Assembly: GCA_964389305.1 (NCBI GenBank)
Contig: CAYMEK010000013.1
Span: forward strand, 11,779 to 75,778
Source of the DNA: CAYMEK01 sp964389305
Lineage (GTDB): Bacteria > Spirochaetota > Spirochaetia > SZUA-6 > DRHE01
Direction of reading: 5' to 3'
Length of the DNA: 64,000 nucleotides
The position numbers and the translations under genes were made by a program. The notes below the pieces were generated by a model. That model was not told the origin of the DNA. It did no database searches and was given only the letters and a program-made list of their open reading frames with translations. Each line of letters starts with the position of its first letter. Position 1 is the first letter of the stretch. Of the stretch, positions 33,817 to 42,556 are shown piece by piece.

Positions 33817-35130
33817 ATGAACCTCCAGGCACTCACGGACCAGCTCGATCATCCGAAGCACTCTCGCAGGCTCGAGGCGATAAAGGCTCTGGGCTCGGCG
33901 CTGCAGTCAGGAGAAATCCTTCAGCCCCGCGTCACGGAAGAGGTAAACAATCACATCCACACGATCTACTCCTTCTCCCCCTACTCTCCCGCCAGGGCCG
34001 TTTGGATGAGCCGCCTGGCGGGCCTGACCACCGCGGGAATCATGGACCACGACTCGATATCAGGCGCCGAGGAGTTCATAGAGGCAGGCAGCTCGATCGG
34101 CCTGGCCACGACCATCGGCGTCGAGTGCCGCTGCGATTTTTCCGCTACTTCGCTGGCCGGCAGGCGTCTGAACAACCCCGACCAGCTCTCCAATGGATAC
34201 GTGGCTCTCCACGGTGTTCCCCATTCACAGATCGAGCGCGTTTCCCGTTACTTCGAGCCGTACCGCAAGGCCCGCAACCGGCGCAACAGCCTGATGGTGG
34301 AACGGCTCAACGGGATCCTGGGCGACAGGAGCCTCGAGCTGGACTTCCGGCGAGACGTCGTGCCGCTGTCCATGAGCAGGGCCGGCGGTAGCATCACCGA
34401 ACGCCACCTCCTGTTCGCCCTGGCTCTGAAAATGATCGATAGCTTCGGCAGAGGCCGCGGACTGGTCACCTTTCTCCATGACAGCCTGCGGCTGTCCTTG
34501 AGCCCCAAGGTGCGGCGGTATCTAGAGGACCCGAGCAATCCACACTACCCCTATGACCTGCTGGGAGCTCTCAAGAGCGAGTTGGTGCCTTTGTTCTACC
34601 TGGAGGCGGACGCCGAATGCCCCGATATCCGCGAATTCCTGGCTTTTTGCGAGCATACCGGGGCCATCTCCGCCTACGCCTACCTGGGCGACATCGAGGA
34701 GTCGGTGACGGGCGACAAGAAAAGTCAGAGGTTCGAGGACGAGTACCTGGAGGAGCTGTTCGACGTGCTTACCGACCTGGGCTTTCGGGCCGTCACCTAC
34801 ATGCCCAATCGCAACACCTCGGAACAGCTCAGGCGGGTGCAGGAGCTGTGCCGCCGGAAACGGTTATTCGAGATCAGCGGGGTGGACATCAACTCCCCCC
34901 GCCAATCCTTCACCTGCCCGGAGATACGCCGGCCTCAATTCCGGCACCTGATCGATTCGACCTGGGCCCTTATAGGCCACGAGCTGGCCGCCAGCGAAGA
35001 TCCGGGCAAGGGAATGTTTCAGCCTGCCGCGATAAAAAGGCATCCCGACCTGGCGGAGCGCATCGAGGCATTCAAGCGGATAGGAAAGCGTCTCGCGTCA
35101 GCGAACTCCTCGACCGGCCTTGCGAAATGA
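33817..35130 (+). CDS. PHP-domain metal-dependent phosphoesterase-like protein
   Basis: Protein of 437 residues. PHP motifs are visible: HIHTIYSFSP (about 42-51), GIMDHDS (about 70), GVECRCDF (about 98), and late FEISGVDINSPRQ. This four-motif set builds a trinuclear metal site that hydrolyses phosphoesters, as in polymerase PHP domains and histidinol phosphatase. The length exceeds simple PHP phosphatases by about 150 residues, owing to a helical insert (about 160-290). The start at 33817 lacks a Shine-Dalgarno. The 3' end overlaps convergent pdxT by 33 bases. The substrate is unknown. Confidence 0.78.
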   Translation: MNLQALTDQLDHPKHSRRLEAIKALGSALQSGEILQPRVTEEVNNHIHTIYSFSPYSPARAVWMSRLAGLTTAGIMDHDSISGAEEFIEAGSSIGLATTIGVECRCDFSATSLAGRRLNNPDQLSNGYVALHGVPHSQIERVSRYFEPYRKARNRRNSLMVERLNGILGDRSLELDFRRDVVPLSMSRAGGSITERHLLFALALKMIDSFGRGRGLVTFLHDSLRLSLSPKVRRYLEDPSNPHYPYDLLGALKSELVPLFYLEADAECPDIREFLAFCEHTGAISAYAYLGDIEESVTGDKKSQRFEDEYLEELFDVLTDLGFRAVTYMPNRNTSEQLRRVQELCRRKRLFEISGVDINSPRQSFTCPEIRRPQFRHLIDSTWALIGHELAASEDPGKGMFQPAAIKRHPDLAERIEAFKRIGKRLASANSSTGLAK

Positions 35131-35727
35131 AACCCTTTCCAGGAAGTACCCGTGGATTCTGGTATCTGCTGTAAGTTCCGGATGAAAAGCGGTCGCCAGC
35201 AGGCTACCCTCTACGGCAGCCACGCACCCCCCGTCTGCTAATCTGGCCAACACACGCACACCTTTTCCAGCCTTGACTACAACCGGAGCACGGATGAACA
35301 CGGCGGGAAAGGGCTTACTGCCAATCGCAGGAATTGGGAGATCCTCCTCGAAGCTGTCGAGCTGCCTTCCGAAAGCGTTCCTGCGTACAACCAGGTTCAT
35401 TACCCCGATTCGTCCCGCTCCAACCGCATCGCTGGTATCACCAGCGAGCCTTCGGGCCAGGAGAATCATCCCGGCACAGGTTCCAAAGATTGGAAAACCC
35501 GCCTGCGCCATCCGTCGTATTCGCTCGGTAAAGTGAAAACGTCCCATGAGCCAGCCGATCGCAGTACTCTCTCCTCCGGGGAGGATGAGACCATCCACTC
35601 CATCGATCTCTTCCGGAAGGCGGAGGAGGATGGGCTCGGCTCTCAGCGCTCGAATCATCTCGGCGTGCTCGGTAAAGGCGCCCTGCAGAGCCAGGATGCC
35701 GATCTTCAACCGACTATTGCCGCCCAT
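35098..35727 (-). CDS. pdxT: Pyridoxal 5'-phosphate synthase glutaminase subunit
   Basis: Glutaminase of 209 residues that feeds ammonia to PdxS for PLP synthesis. The class I glutamine amidotransferase triad is visible: nucleophile cysteine in FGTCAGMILLA, and histidine and glutamate in FHPEL. LPGGEST is the substrate loop. The start at 35727 is one base after the pdxS stop, so the pair is coupled. It is the last gene of mocR-pdxS-pdxT and overlaps the PHP gene tail to tail by 33 bases. Confidence 0.95.
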   Translation of the reverse strand: MGGNSRLKIGILALQGAFTEHAEMIRALRAEPILLRLPEEIDGVDGLILPGGESTAIGWLMGRFHFTERIRRMAQAGFPIFGTCAGMILLARRLAGDTSDAVGAGRIGVMNLVVRRNAFGRQLDSFEEDLPIPAIGSKPFPAVFIRAPVVVKAGKGVRVLARLADGGCVAAVEGSLLATAFHPELTADTRIHGYFLERVSFRKAGRGVR

Positions 35728-35728
35728 C

Positions 35729-36610
35729 TCACCATCCCCGCACGGCCAAGCGCTCGCCCTCCGGCAGGGACGATATTTCCACGCCCCTGAGTGCCTGCCC
35801 CAGCCCCTCGGACACTTCGGCCAGTATCGCCGCATCCTGGTAGTGGGCGACAGCTTTGACGATCGCCCTGGCTCGCTCGGCGGGATCCTCGGATTTGAAG
35901 ATGCCCGAGCCCACGAAGACCCCTTCGGCGCCGAGCTGCATCATGAGAGCCGCATCGGCCGGAGTGGCGACTCCCCCGGCGGCAAAGTTGACAACCGGAA
36001 GCTTGTCGGTTTCGGCGACCTGCGCCACCAGCTCGTAGGGTGCGCCCAGGTTTTTGGCTTCCGCCATCAGCTCGCTACAGTCTATTGAAGTAAGCTTGCG
36101 CACTTCGTCCATGACCGTACGCATGTGCCGCACCGCCTCCACGATGTTTCCGGTGCCGGCCTCTCCCTTGGTGCGTATCATCGCGGCCCCTTCCCCGATC
36201 CGCCGCAGCGCCTCGCCCAGGTTTCGGGCTCCGCACACGAAAGGCACTTTGAAGCGGCTCTTGTCTATGTGGTGAGCCTCATCGGCAGGGGTCAGCACCT
36301 CGCTTTCATCGATGTAGTCCACCCCAAGGGCTTCCAGTATCTGAGCCTCGACGAAGTGGCCAATACGCACCTTGGCCATCACCGGGATGCTGACAGCCTC
36401 CATGATGGCCTTGATCAGAGCCGGGTCGCTCATCCTGGCCACTCCACCCTCGGCCCTGATATCGGCCGGAACCCTTTCAAGAGCCATCACTGCCACGGCC
36501 CCGGCCTGCTCGGCGATCTGGGCGTGTTCCGGGGTGACCACGTCCATGATGACCCCACCTTTAAGCATTCTAGCTAATCCCTTTTTTGTAACCGTTGTAG
36601 ATTTTTCCAT
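35729..36610 (-). CDS. pdxS: Pyridoxal 5'-phosphate synthase lyase subunit
   Basis: Makes PLP from ribose 5-phosphate, glyceraldehyde 3-phosphate and ammonia. The 293-residue TIM barrel has GGVIMDVVTPEHAQIAE, catalytic lysine in VMAKVRIGH, DYIDESEVLTPAD, and the phosphate-binding VNFAAGGVATPADAALMMQLGAEGVFVGSGIF. The ATG at 36610 has AGGAGG six bases upstream, inside the 3' end of mocR, ten bases after that gene's stop. DXP-independent PLP synthesis is therefore present. Confidence 0.96.
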   Translation of the reverse strand: MEKSTTVTKKGLARMLKGGVIMDVVTPEHAQIAEQAGAVAVMALERVPADIRAEGGVARMSDPALIKAIMEAVSIPVMAKVRIGHFVEAQILEALGVDYIDESEVLTPADEAHHIDKSRFKVPFVCGARNLGEALRRIGEGAAMIRTKGEAGTGNIVEAVRHMRTVMDEVRKLTSIDCSELMAEAKNLGAPYELVAQVAETDKLPVVNFAAGGVATPADAALMMQLGAEGVFVGSGIFKSEDPAERARAIVKAVAHYQDAAILAEVSEGLGQALRGVEISSLPEGERLAVRGW

Positions 36611-36620
36611 AATCTTCCTC

Positions 36621-38099
36621 CTAGGCAAGCATCTCTTTTAAAGCATCCGCTATGACCTGGATCCCCCTGTCGATCTGCTGCTCCTCGACTGCGGCGAAAC
36701 CCAATCGAAAACCACCCCGCCTCCACTCCTCCACCGCAAACATCCGGTCAGGTGCGAACACTACGCCCCTCGACCGCGTTTTGAGCAAAAGAGCCAGGGC
36801 ATCAAGCCGCTCAGGGATATCGACCCACTGGTAGAGACCGCCTCCCGGCTTTTGCCACTCCAGCTCCCCGGGAAAATGCCTCTCCATGGCTTCAAGCATG
36901 GCGTCCCGCCTGCGCTTGTATAACTGCCTTTTGCGCTTCAATCCCCTGTCGTAGTGACCCTTGCGGCAAAACTCCAGCAGAGCGGCCTGGAGAATGCGGT
37001 TGGTGTACAGGTCGGAGCTCTGTTTGAGAAGCGAGAGCCGCTCGATGACCGGCCGGGCGGCTACTATCCAGCTCAGCCGAATGCCGGGGAACAGGCTGTC
37101 GGAGAAGCTGCCCACATGGATAATCCCGCCGCTTTCATCCCAGGACTTGAGGGGAAAGGCTTCCCGGCCGTCGAAGCCGAGATCATGGGCGTAGTCGTCC
37201 TCGACAACCAGCAGGCTGCTGCGCTTGCACAAATCGACAAGATACCTGCGCCGTTCCGCGGCCAACACGGTTCCCGTGGGGTTGTGGAAGGTGGGAACGA
37301 TATAGAAGAGCTTTGGCTTCCGGTGCCTGAGGACGCGCTGCAGGACATCTGTACGGACGCCCCGGCCGTCCATGGCGATACCCACACAGTTGGCCTGCAG
37401 CGCCCGGAATACCCCCAGGGCTCCGGGGTAGGTCAGGTGCTGCAGCAAGACTGTGTCGCCCGGATCTATAAACAGACGCCCGATCAGGCTCAGAGCCTGC
37501 TGCAAGCCGCTGACCATCATCAGGTTTTCTTCCTGACAGAGTATGTTGCGCTGCGCCAGCAGCACCGGCAGGTACTCGAGCAGAGGCTCGAAGCCGCGCG
37601 GCGATCCGAAGCTGAGAAGCTTCTCTCCGTAGCGACGGAAGGCAGACTGCAGGCACTCCCCGAACTCACTCACCGGGAAGGTGCTGCGGTCCGGTTTATC
37701 CGAAGCCAGATTGATGAAAGGGCTCCGCCCTTCGGGTTCGGCGAGCTGCTCCAACACGGACAGCAGGCCGGCGTTGAGGCGCAGCCAGGAGGAGGAGAAC
37801 AGGCCTTCGTAGCTCATACCGCCTGCCTCCTCTCCTGCCGGGGCAGAAGCTTCGGCCGGGAGATAGCCGGTAACAAAAGCCCCTCTGCCCACGTGGGAGG
37901 TGATCAACCCCTCGGCTTCCAGCTCCTGGTAGGCCTGCACCACCGTATTCCTGCTCACCGCCAGGGAGCCGGCCAGCTCGCGGGTGGCAGGCAACTTGCT
38001 ACTCGGAGGCAGACGCCGTTCGGCGATCAGCATGCTCAGCTTCCGTTTGAGCTGCAGATACAGCGGAACCTTGTCATCACGATCCAGCTCTACGATCAT
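36621..38099 (-). CDS. MocR/GntR-aminotransferase regulator (PdxR-like) with PLP lysine replaced
   Basis: Regulator of 492 residues: GntR winged helix at about 10-75 (VPLYLQLKRKL...LPATRELAGSLAVSRNTVVQAYQELE), then a fold-type I aminotransferase domain (FHNPTGTV, VEDDYAHDL). The usual SFSKxLFPxLR motif reads GSFSDSLFPGIR: the lysine that forms the internal aldimine is D334 (codon 37098-37100). Its neighbours pdxS and pdxT suggest control of PLP synthesis, as by PdxR, but here it is in the same operon instead of divergent. ATG 38099 follows GGAGGAG. Repeated ATCCAATC boxes upstream are candidate operators. Confidence 0.87.
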   Translation of the reverse strand: MIVELDRDDKVPLYLQLKRKLSMLIAERRLPPSSKLPATRELAGSLAVSRNTVVQAYQELEAEGLITSHVGRGAFVTGYLPAEASAPAGEEAGGMSYEGLFSSSWLRLNAGLLSVLEQLAEPEGRSPFINLASDKPDRSTFPVSEFGECLQSAFRRYGEKLLSFGSPRGFEPLLEYLPVLLAQRNILCQEENLMMVSGLQQALSLIGRLFIDPGDTVLLQHLTYPGALGVFRALQANCVGIAMDGRGVRTDVLQRVLRHRKPKLFYIVPTFHNPTGTVLAAERRRYLVDLCKRSSLLVVEDDYAHDLGFDGREAFPLKSWDESGGIIHVGSFSDSLFPGIRLSWIVAARPVIERLSLLKQSSDLYTNRILQAALLEFCRKGHYDRGLKRKRQLYKRRRDAMLEAMERHFPGELEWQKPGGGLYQWVDIPERLDALALLLKTRSRGVVFAPDRMFAVEEWRRGGFRLGFAAVEEQQIDRGIQVIADALKEMLA

Positions 38100-38144
38100 T
38101 CTATTTTCTCCTCCAATATATGCCCGGACCGGTTCAAACAAAAG

Positions 38145-38242
38145 ATCCAATCAGGCAAAATATCATACCATCCAATCCAATAATTTGCTTGTTTATATAA
38201 ATTGGACTCAAGATTTACGGCCAATACCGGGCAGGATTGGAT
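38145..38242. promoter_or_regulatory. Repeated ATCCAATC boxes upstream of mocR-pdxST
   Basis: The octamer ATCCAATC occurs at 38145-38152 and 38170-38177 (25 bases apart, same face of the helix by rough count) and inverted at 38235-38242. The core TCCAAT also occurs at 38112-38117 and 38176-38181, and inverted at 38201-38206. A TATGAT (-10 like, reverse strand 38167-38162) sits between two copies. MocR proteins bind direct repeats, so these are likely operators. Confidence 0.5.
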
Positions 38243-38341
38243 CTTCCACGGCGCCCTTTGTCCTTTTGCTTGGAACAACGGGGTCGATACGATTCTCGTC
38301 AGCGGGTCAGACGGGGGCGGTGTTGCGGGAAAAAACGATGT

Positions 38342-39769
38342 TTACCTGTCGGGCCTGAACTCCTCGATCTCGTAAGAGTCACGGATCAGGCGCCTGCCTT
38401 CCTCGATCGAGCCGATCTCTCCCATGGCTCTCGCCTGGATGAGGATATTGCCTACGGCCGTGGCTTCCGCCGGGCCGGCGAAAACCGGGATGCCTGCCTC
38501 GGCGGCCGTGAGCCGGCAGAGGAGGTTGTTGCGGCTGCCTCCGCCGATGATGTACAGCTCCTCCACCGGCCGGCCGGTCACCTCCTTCAGCTCCCCGATA
38601 GTTGTTGCATAGAGCGCCGCCAGGCTCTGCAGCACCGCCCGCACCGTCTCGGCGGGGCTGTCCGGCTCCTTTTGGCCGGTCTCCCGGCAGAAGGCGCGGA
38701 TACGATCGGGCATGCTGTCGTCGATGAGACCGGGCTTGAGAAATCGGGGATCGTTGGCATCGATGCTTAGATCCGCCGGTCCGAACTCCCGCGCCAGCTC
38801 GGTCAGCTCTCCGTAGGAGCGCTCCCGGTCGGTCCGATCCCAGTGGCGCTTGCATTCCTGGATGATCCATAGTCCGATGATGTTTTTCAATAAGCGGATG
38901 CCGCCGCCGGCCGCCCCTTCATTGGTGAAATTGCAGGCGTAGCTCTTGTCGTCGATGATCGGCTCGGGACATTCTATTCCCAGCAGCGACCAGGTTCCCG
39001 AGCTGAGATAGGCATAGTTGGGATTGCCGGCCGCCGGCACGGCCGCCACGGCGCTGGCGGTGTCGTGGCTGCCTGAGGCCACTACCTCTACCTCTCCGGC
39101 CGCTCCTACTTCCGCAGCGAAGTGCGGCAGGAGCTTTCCTATCCGGGTCCCCGAGGGGATGATCTCGCCGAACCACCGTCTGTCGAAGCCCAGGGCGTCG
39201 ATCAGCTTCCACGACCACTGCCGCGTACGCGGGTTATAGAGCTGGGTGGTGGTGACGTGCGAATACTCGTTTCTCATCTCCCCGGTCAGCCAATAGTGCA
39301 GCAGATCCGGGAGAGTCAGCAGATAGCGGGCCTGGCTGACCAGTTCGGGCTTGGCCTGCCGGTGGGCGAAGAGCTGATAGATGGTGTTGATCTGCATGTA
39401 CTGGATGCCGGTCTGCTCGAAAATCTCCCGCCTGGGGACGATGTCGTAGACCTGTTCCGGCACGCCGTCGGTCCGGCTGTCGCGATAATGGTAGAGGCTG
39501 CCCAGGAGATCCCCCTGCCGGTCCAGAAGCGCATAATCCACTCCCCAGGTATCCACCCCTATACTGCAAATCTGCCGGGGATACCTGGAGAACGCCTCCC
39601 TGAGCCCGATCTTGATCTGTGTGAAAATTCCCAGGATGTCCCAGTAGATGCTTCGCCCGATTCGCACCGGACGGTTGGGAAAGCGGTGGACTACCTCCAC
39701 CTTCTCGACCTCGCCGACGATCACCCGTCCGCTCTCGGCGCCGAGATCCACGGCGACATACTTGGCCAT
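38342..39769 (-). CDS. rhaB: Rhamnulokinase
   Basis: Phosphorylates L-rhamnulose to rhamnulose 1-phosphate. FGGY-family kinase of 475 residues: N-terminal VAVDLGAESGRVIVG, catalytic base region GVDTWGVDYALLD, VTTTQLYNPRTRQWS, ASGSHDTASAVAAVP, LSSGTWSLLGIE, and C-terminal IIGGGSRNNLLCRLTA, all typical of RhaB. It starts 18 bases after the isomerase stop, so rhaI-rhaB is an operon. Both kinase domains and the ATP-site glycine motifs are intact. Confidence 0.95.
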   Translation of the reverse strand: MAKYVAVDLGAESGRVIVGEVEKVEVVHRFPNRPVRIGRSIYWDILGIFTQIKIGLREAFSRYPRQICSIGVDTWGVDYALLDRQGDLLGSLYHYRDSRTDGVPEQVYDIVPRREIFEQTGIQYMQINTIYQLFAHRQAKPELVSQARYLLTLPDLLHYWLTGEMRNEYSHVTTTQLYNPRTRQWSWKLIDALGFDRRWFGEIIPSGTRIGKLLPHFAAEVGAAGEVEVVASGSHDTASAVAAVPAAGNPNYAYLSSGTWSLLGIECPEPIIDDKSYACNFTNEGAAGGGIRLLKNIIGLWIIQECKRHWDRTDRERSYGELTELAREFGPADLSIDANDPRFLKPGLIDDSMPDRIRAFCRETGQKEPDSPAETVRAVLQSLAALYATTIGELKEVTGRPVEELYIIGGGSRNNLLCRLTAAEAGIPVFAGPAEATAVGNILIQARAMGEIGSIEEGRRLIRDSYEIEEFRPDR

Positions 39770-39787
39770 TACGCTTGCCCCGGCGGA

Positions 39788-40981
39788 TCAGCTCTGATAG
39801 CCGCTGGCCCGGGTCTCGCCGTACTTGCCGCCGCGTTCCTTGGCCGCGGCCCGGGTGTAGCCGCTTCCGCGGAAGGCTTCGAGGGGCTGCGGGTCCAAAC
39901 CCATCTCCTCGCGCAGTTCCCGCAGCAGTGGCCTGACGTCCGTGTTATAGGCGTCCTTGAGGCACTCTTCGGCGTCCACGATCCTGCCTTCCATCCTGGC
40001 CTGACGCAAAGCTTCCCGATCTACCAGCAGCGCTTTGGCATATCCTTCCTGGAGGGCAATCACCGACTGGATCATCTCCTCGATCTTGTTCTTGAGGTTG
40101 TGGGACTGGTCGATCATGTAGGCGACCTGGCCGGCGCCGTCGGCCAGAGCCGGATCGAAGGAGGCATCCGCCAGCTCGTTGTAGATCAGAAAAAGCTCGT
40201 AGGGATTGATACAGCCCACGGTAAGATCGTCGTCGGCAAACTTCTTGTTGTTGAAGTGGAATCCCCCCAGCTTGCCTTCGGCGAGCAGACAGGCCACGAT
40301 CTGTTCAATGTTGGTGCCGAGGGGGTGGTGGCCCAAGTCGACCAGGACCTGAGCCCGGCCGCCCAGCTTGAGCGCCAGCAGGTAGGCGGTACCCCAGTCG
40401 CCGATATCGGTATGGTAGAAGGCGGGCTCGAAGAACTTGTACTCGATCAACAGCCTCATGCCGGGGCCAAGGGCCTCGTAGACCTCGGCCAGAGCCTGCT
40501 CCAGTCTGCGCTTGCGCTCCCTGAAGCTGTCCTGGCCCGGATAGCTGGTCCCGTCGGCCAGCCAGAGACTGATGATCCTGGAGCCGGTGGCTTCGGCTAT
40601 ATCGATGCACTCCCGAATGTGATCGAGCGCCCGCCGCCGCACCTGCGGATCCGGATTGCATAGACTGCCGAGCCTGTATTTCTCCTCCTGAAAGAGGTTG
40701 GGGTTGATCGCCCCGATTTCCAGGCCCAGCTCTGCGGCCAGCTTTTTCACACCGGCCCAGTCCTCGCTCTTGTCCCAGGGGATATGCAGGGCCACCGAGG
40801 GACAGATCCCCGTGTACTTGTGCACCTGGGCGGCATCGGCCAGCTTTTCCTCCAGGGTGTGGGCCGCAGAGGGCTGGGCGAAAACGGCGAAGCGGGTGCC
40901 GGAATCGGCGTAGCCCCAGGAAGGCGTCTCGATGCGCTGGGCCTTGAGCGCTTCCTTTACGTTTTTGAGTTCCGGTTTCAT
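39788..40981 (-). CDS. rhaI: L-rhamnose isomerase (RhaI type)
   Basis: Isomerises L-rhamnose to L-rhamnulose. The TIM-barrel sugar isomerase of 397 residues resembles the Pseudomonas-type RhaI rather than E. coli RhaA: TPSWGYADSGTRFAVF, HIPWDK, IGAINPNLFQ, SLWLADGTSYPGQD, LLIEYKFFEPAFY (Glu metal ligand), LVDLGHHPLGTNIEQ and GGFHFNNKKFADDDL. Metal residues E, D, H and D are present. There is no Shine-Dalgarno before the ATG at 40981, and a promoter -10 ends only nine bases upstream, so the transcript may be leaderless. The family also includes enzymes with wide aldose specificity. Confidence 0.92.
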   Translation of the reverse strand: MKPELKNVKEALKAQRIETPSWGYADSGTRFAVFAQPSAAHTLEEKLADAAQVHKYTGICPSVALHIPWDKSEDWAGVKKLAAELGLEIGAINPNLFQEEKYRLGSLCNPDPQVRRRALDHIRECIDIAEATGSRIISLWLADGTSYPGQDSFRERKRRLEQALAEVYEALGPGMRLLIEYKFFEPAFYHTDIGDWGTAYLLALKLGGRAQVLVDLGHHPLGTNIEQIVACLLAEGKLGGFHFNNKKFADDDLTVGCINPYELFLIYNELADASFDPALADGAGQVAYMIDQSHNLKNKIEEMIQSVIALQEGYAKALLVDREALRQARMEGRIVDAEECLKDAYNTDVRPLLRELREEMGLDPQPLEAFRGSGYTRAAAKERGGKYGETRASGYQS

Positions 40982-40990
40982 AGTGGGGTT

Positions 40991-41019
40991 ATCATATCCA
41001 GGCTGCCGGAGGTTGTCCA
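40991..41019 (-). promoter_or_regulatory. Promoter for rhaI-rhaB, start-proximal
   Basis: Reverse strand TGGACA (41019-41014), 17-base spacer, TATGAT (40996-40991). Five of six matches in each box. The expected transcription start is within about three bases of the ATG at 40981. Confidence 0.5.
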
Positions 41020-41035
41020 GGACAGCCGCTCCATG

Positions 41036-41067
41036 GCGGACCGGGGCGCTGCCGCGGACCGGGGCGC
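41036..41067 (+). repeat. Two-copy direct repeat, 18-base period
   Basis: GCGGACCGGGGCGC occurs at 41036-41049 and 41054-41067, with a third partial copy (GCGGACC) at 41073. It lies between the divergent rhaI and aminotransferase promoters. Could be a regulator site or slippage product. Confidence 0.45.
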
Positions 41068-41092
41068 CGAGAGCGGACCCTGGCAGCTTGGC

Positions 41093-41121
41093 TTGCATAA
41101 AAGCTGCTTTCACCCTATAGT
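41093..41121 (+). promoter_or_regulatory. Promoter for aminotransferase, start-proximal
   Basis: TTGCAT (41093-41098), 17-base spacer, TATAGT (41116-41121). Only ten bases separate the -10 from the ATG at 41132, leaving almost no leader. Confidence 0.45.
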
Positions 41122-41131
41122 CAGCCTCGTA

Positions 41132-42556
41132 ATGGGGCCCAGGATAAAACCCAGAGACCACTCTCAGCTCCTGGCAGAGCTGGCGGCGGAATACACGCAG
41201 CGATTCCCCGTCTCCTCCTCGCTGCAGCAAAGCGCTGCCGGGGTTCTCATCGACGGGGGAAGCCACGCCCTGCGTTTGATCGATCCTTTTCCACCCAGGG
41301 TCACGGAAGCCTCGGGAGCCAGGATCACCACCGAGGACGGTCACAGCATCCTCGATTTCTGGCAGGGCCACCACGCCAACATTCTCGGGCACAACCCGGC
41401 GGTAATCACGGATGCGCTGCAGAGCTACCTGGCCGGCGGCCAGGGCCTGCAGACCGGCTTCGAGGAGCGCCTGCAGATCGAAACGGCGCAGATCATCTGC
41501 CGGCAGACCGGAATGGAGCGAGTACGCTTCACCACCAGCGGCTCTTTGGCCACGATGTATGCGATTCTGCTGGCCCGGGCTTTTACCGGCAGGGACCGGG
41601 TGATGAAGATCGGCGGCGGCTGGCACGGAGCTCAACCCTGGGGACTCGTCGGTATCGAGTATCACAACAGCGTTAAGGCAGACCGTCCGGGCTTCAGCCA
41701 CTTCCAATTTACGGACACCGAGGGGCTGCCCGTCGCCATCGGTGAAGAAGTGGTGGTGACCCGGTTCAATGACGCGGATATGCTGGAAGATCATTTCCGC
41801 CGTTACGGGGACGAGACGGCCTGTTTCATCCTGGAACCCTTCCTGGGGGCCGGGGGCTGCATTGCGGCGAACTCCGAATACCTGCAAGCCGCCAGGGAAC
41901 TGAGCCACCGTCACGGGACCCTGCTCATCTTCGACGAGGTGATCTCGGGCTTTCGCTTTCATGCCGGGCTGCTGGCCCAGCTGTACGATGTGCAGCCCGA
42001 TCTGGCCACCATGGCTAAGATTATCGGGGGCGGCATGCCGGTGGCGGCTGTGGCCGGACGGGCCGACATCCTGTCCCTGGCCGCCAAATCGGGCGGTGTG
42101 CGCTTCTCGGGGGGCACCTACTCGGGACATCCCGCCTGCCTTCTGGCCTCCAAGACCATGCTTCAGTATCTGGTCGAGCACGAGAAGGAGGTCTATCCCT
42201 ATATCAACTCCCTGGCTGCCGAGGTCCGGCGGACCGTAGAAGGAATGTTCGCGGCCGAAGGGATCTACGCCCGCTGTACCGGCAGGGGCGACAGCGTTTT
42301 TCCAGGTGGATCGGTCAGCACGCTGGTATTTCCCTACAGTGAAGGACACCCCTGCAGCGCTCCGGAGGATGTCTTGAATCCTCACATCTGTGATGTAACG
42401 GTCTCCAACCGGGTGCTGCAGCTCGCCTTGCTTCTGGAAGACGTCCACGTGATCCACGGGTTGGGCTCGATCTCTACGGCTCACGGCCGGGAGGATATTC
42501 CGGTACTGGAACGGGCTTTTTCCCGCGTGGCCAGGCGGATCAGGTCAAGTCTTTGA
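41132..42556 (+). CDS. Class III aminotransferase (glutamate-1-semialdehyde aminomutase-like)
   Basis: PLP enzyme of 474 residues. Visible are the N-terminal DFWQGHHANILGHNP, RFTTSGSLATMYAI with the phosphate-binding region, IFDEVISGFRF with the PLP-pairing aspartate, and the PLP lysine in ATMAKIIGGGMPV. The closest look is to GSAM-like aminotransferases, but no haem gene is near, and HemL usually reads differently in the GGGLPVGA motif. Its substrate may be an amino sugar or keto acid. No Shine-Dalgarno precedes the ATG. It overlaps the convergent unknown gene by 12 bases. Confidence 0.85.
   Translation: MGPRIKPRDHSQLLAELAAEYTQRFPVSSSLQQSAAGVLIDGGSHALRLIDPFPPRVTEASGARITTEDGHSILDFWQGHHANILGHNPAVITDALQSYLAGGQGLQTGFEERLQIETAQIICRQTGMERVRFTTSGSLATMYAILLARAFTGRDRVMKIGGGWHGAQPWGLVGIEYHNSVKADRPGFSHFQFTDTEGLPVAIGEEVVVTRFNDADMLEDHFRRYGDETACFILEPFLGAGGCIAANSEYLQAARELSHRHGTLLIFDEVISGFRFHAGLLAQLYDVQPDLATMAKIIGGGMPVAAVAGRADILSLAAKSGGVRFSGGTYSGHPACLLASKTMLQYLVEHEKEVYPYINSLAAEVRRTVEGMFAAEGIYARCTGRGDSVFPGGSVSTLVFPYSEGHPCSAPEDVLNPHICDVTVSNRVLQLALLLEDVHVIHGLGSISTAHGREDIPVLERAFSRVARRIRSSL

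Noticed and set aside
36954..38183. Forward frame of about 410 residues opposite the MocR gene
   Set aside because: Antisense of a clear GntR/aminotransferase protein; composition (Q, G, H-rich) is that of a frame shadow.
39122..40663. Forward frame of about 510 residues opposite rhaB and rhaI
   Set aside because: It is a shadow of two well-recognised genes in G+C-rich sequence, with no signature and no initiation site.
41000..42484. Long reverse-strand frame extending the rhamnose isomerase to about 900 residues
   Set aside because: The extension is antisense to the aminotransferase and has no domain; the isomerase is complete from the ATG at 40981.
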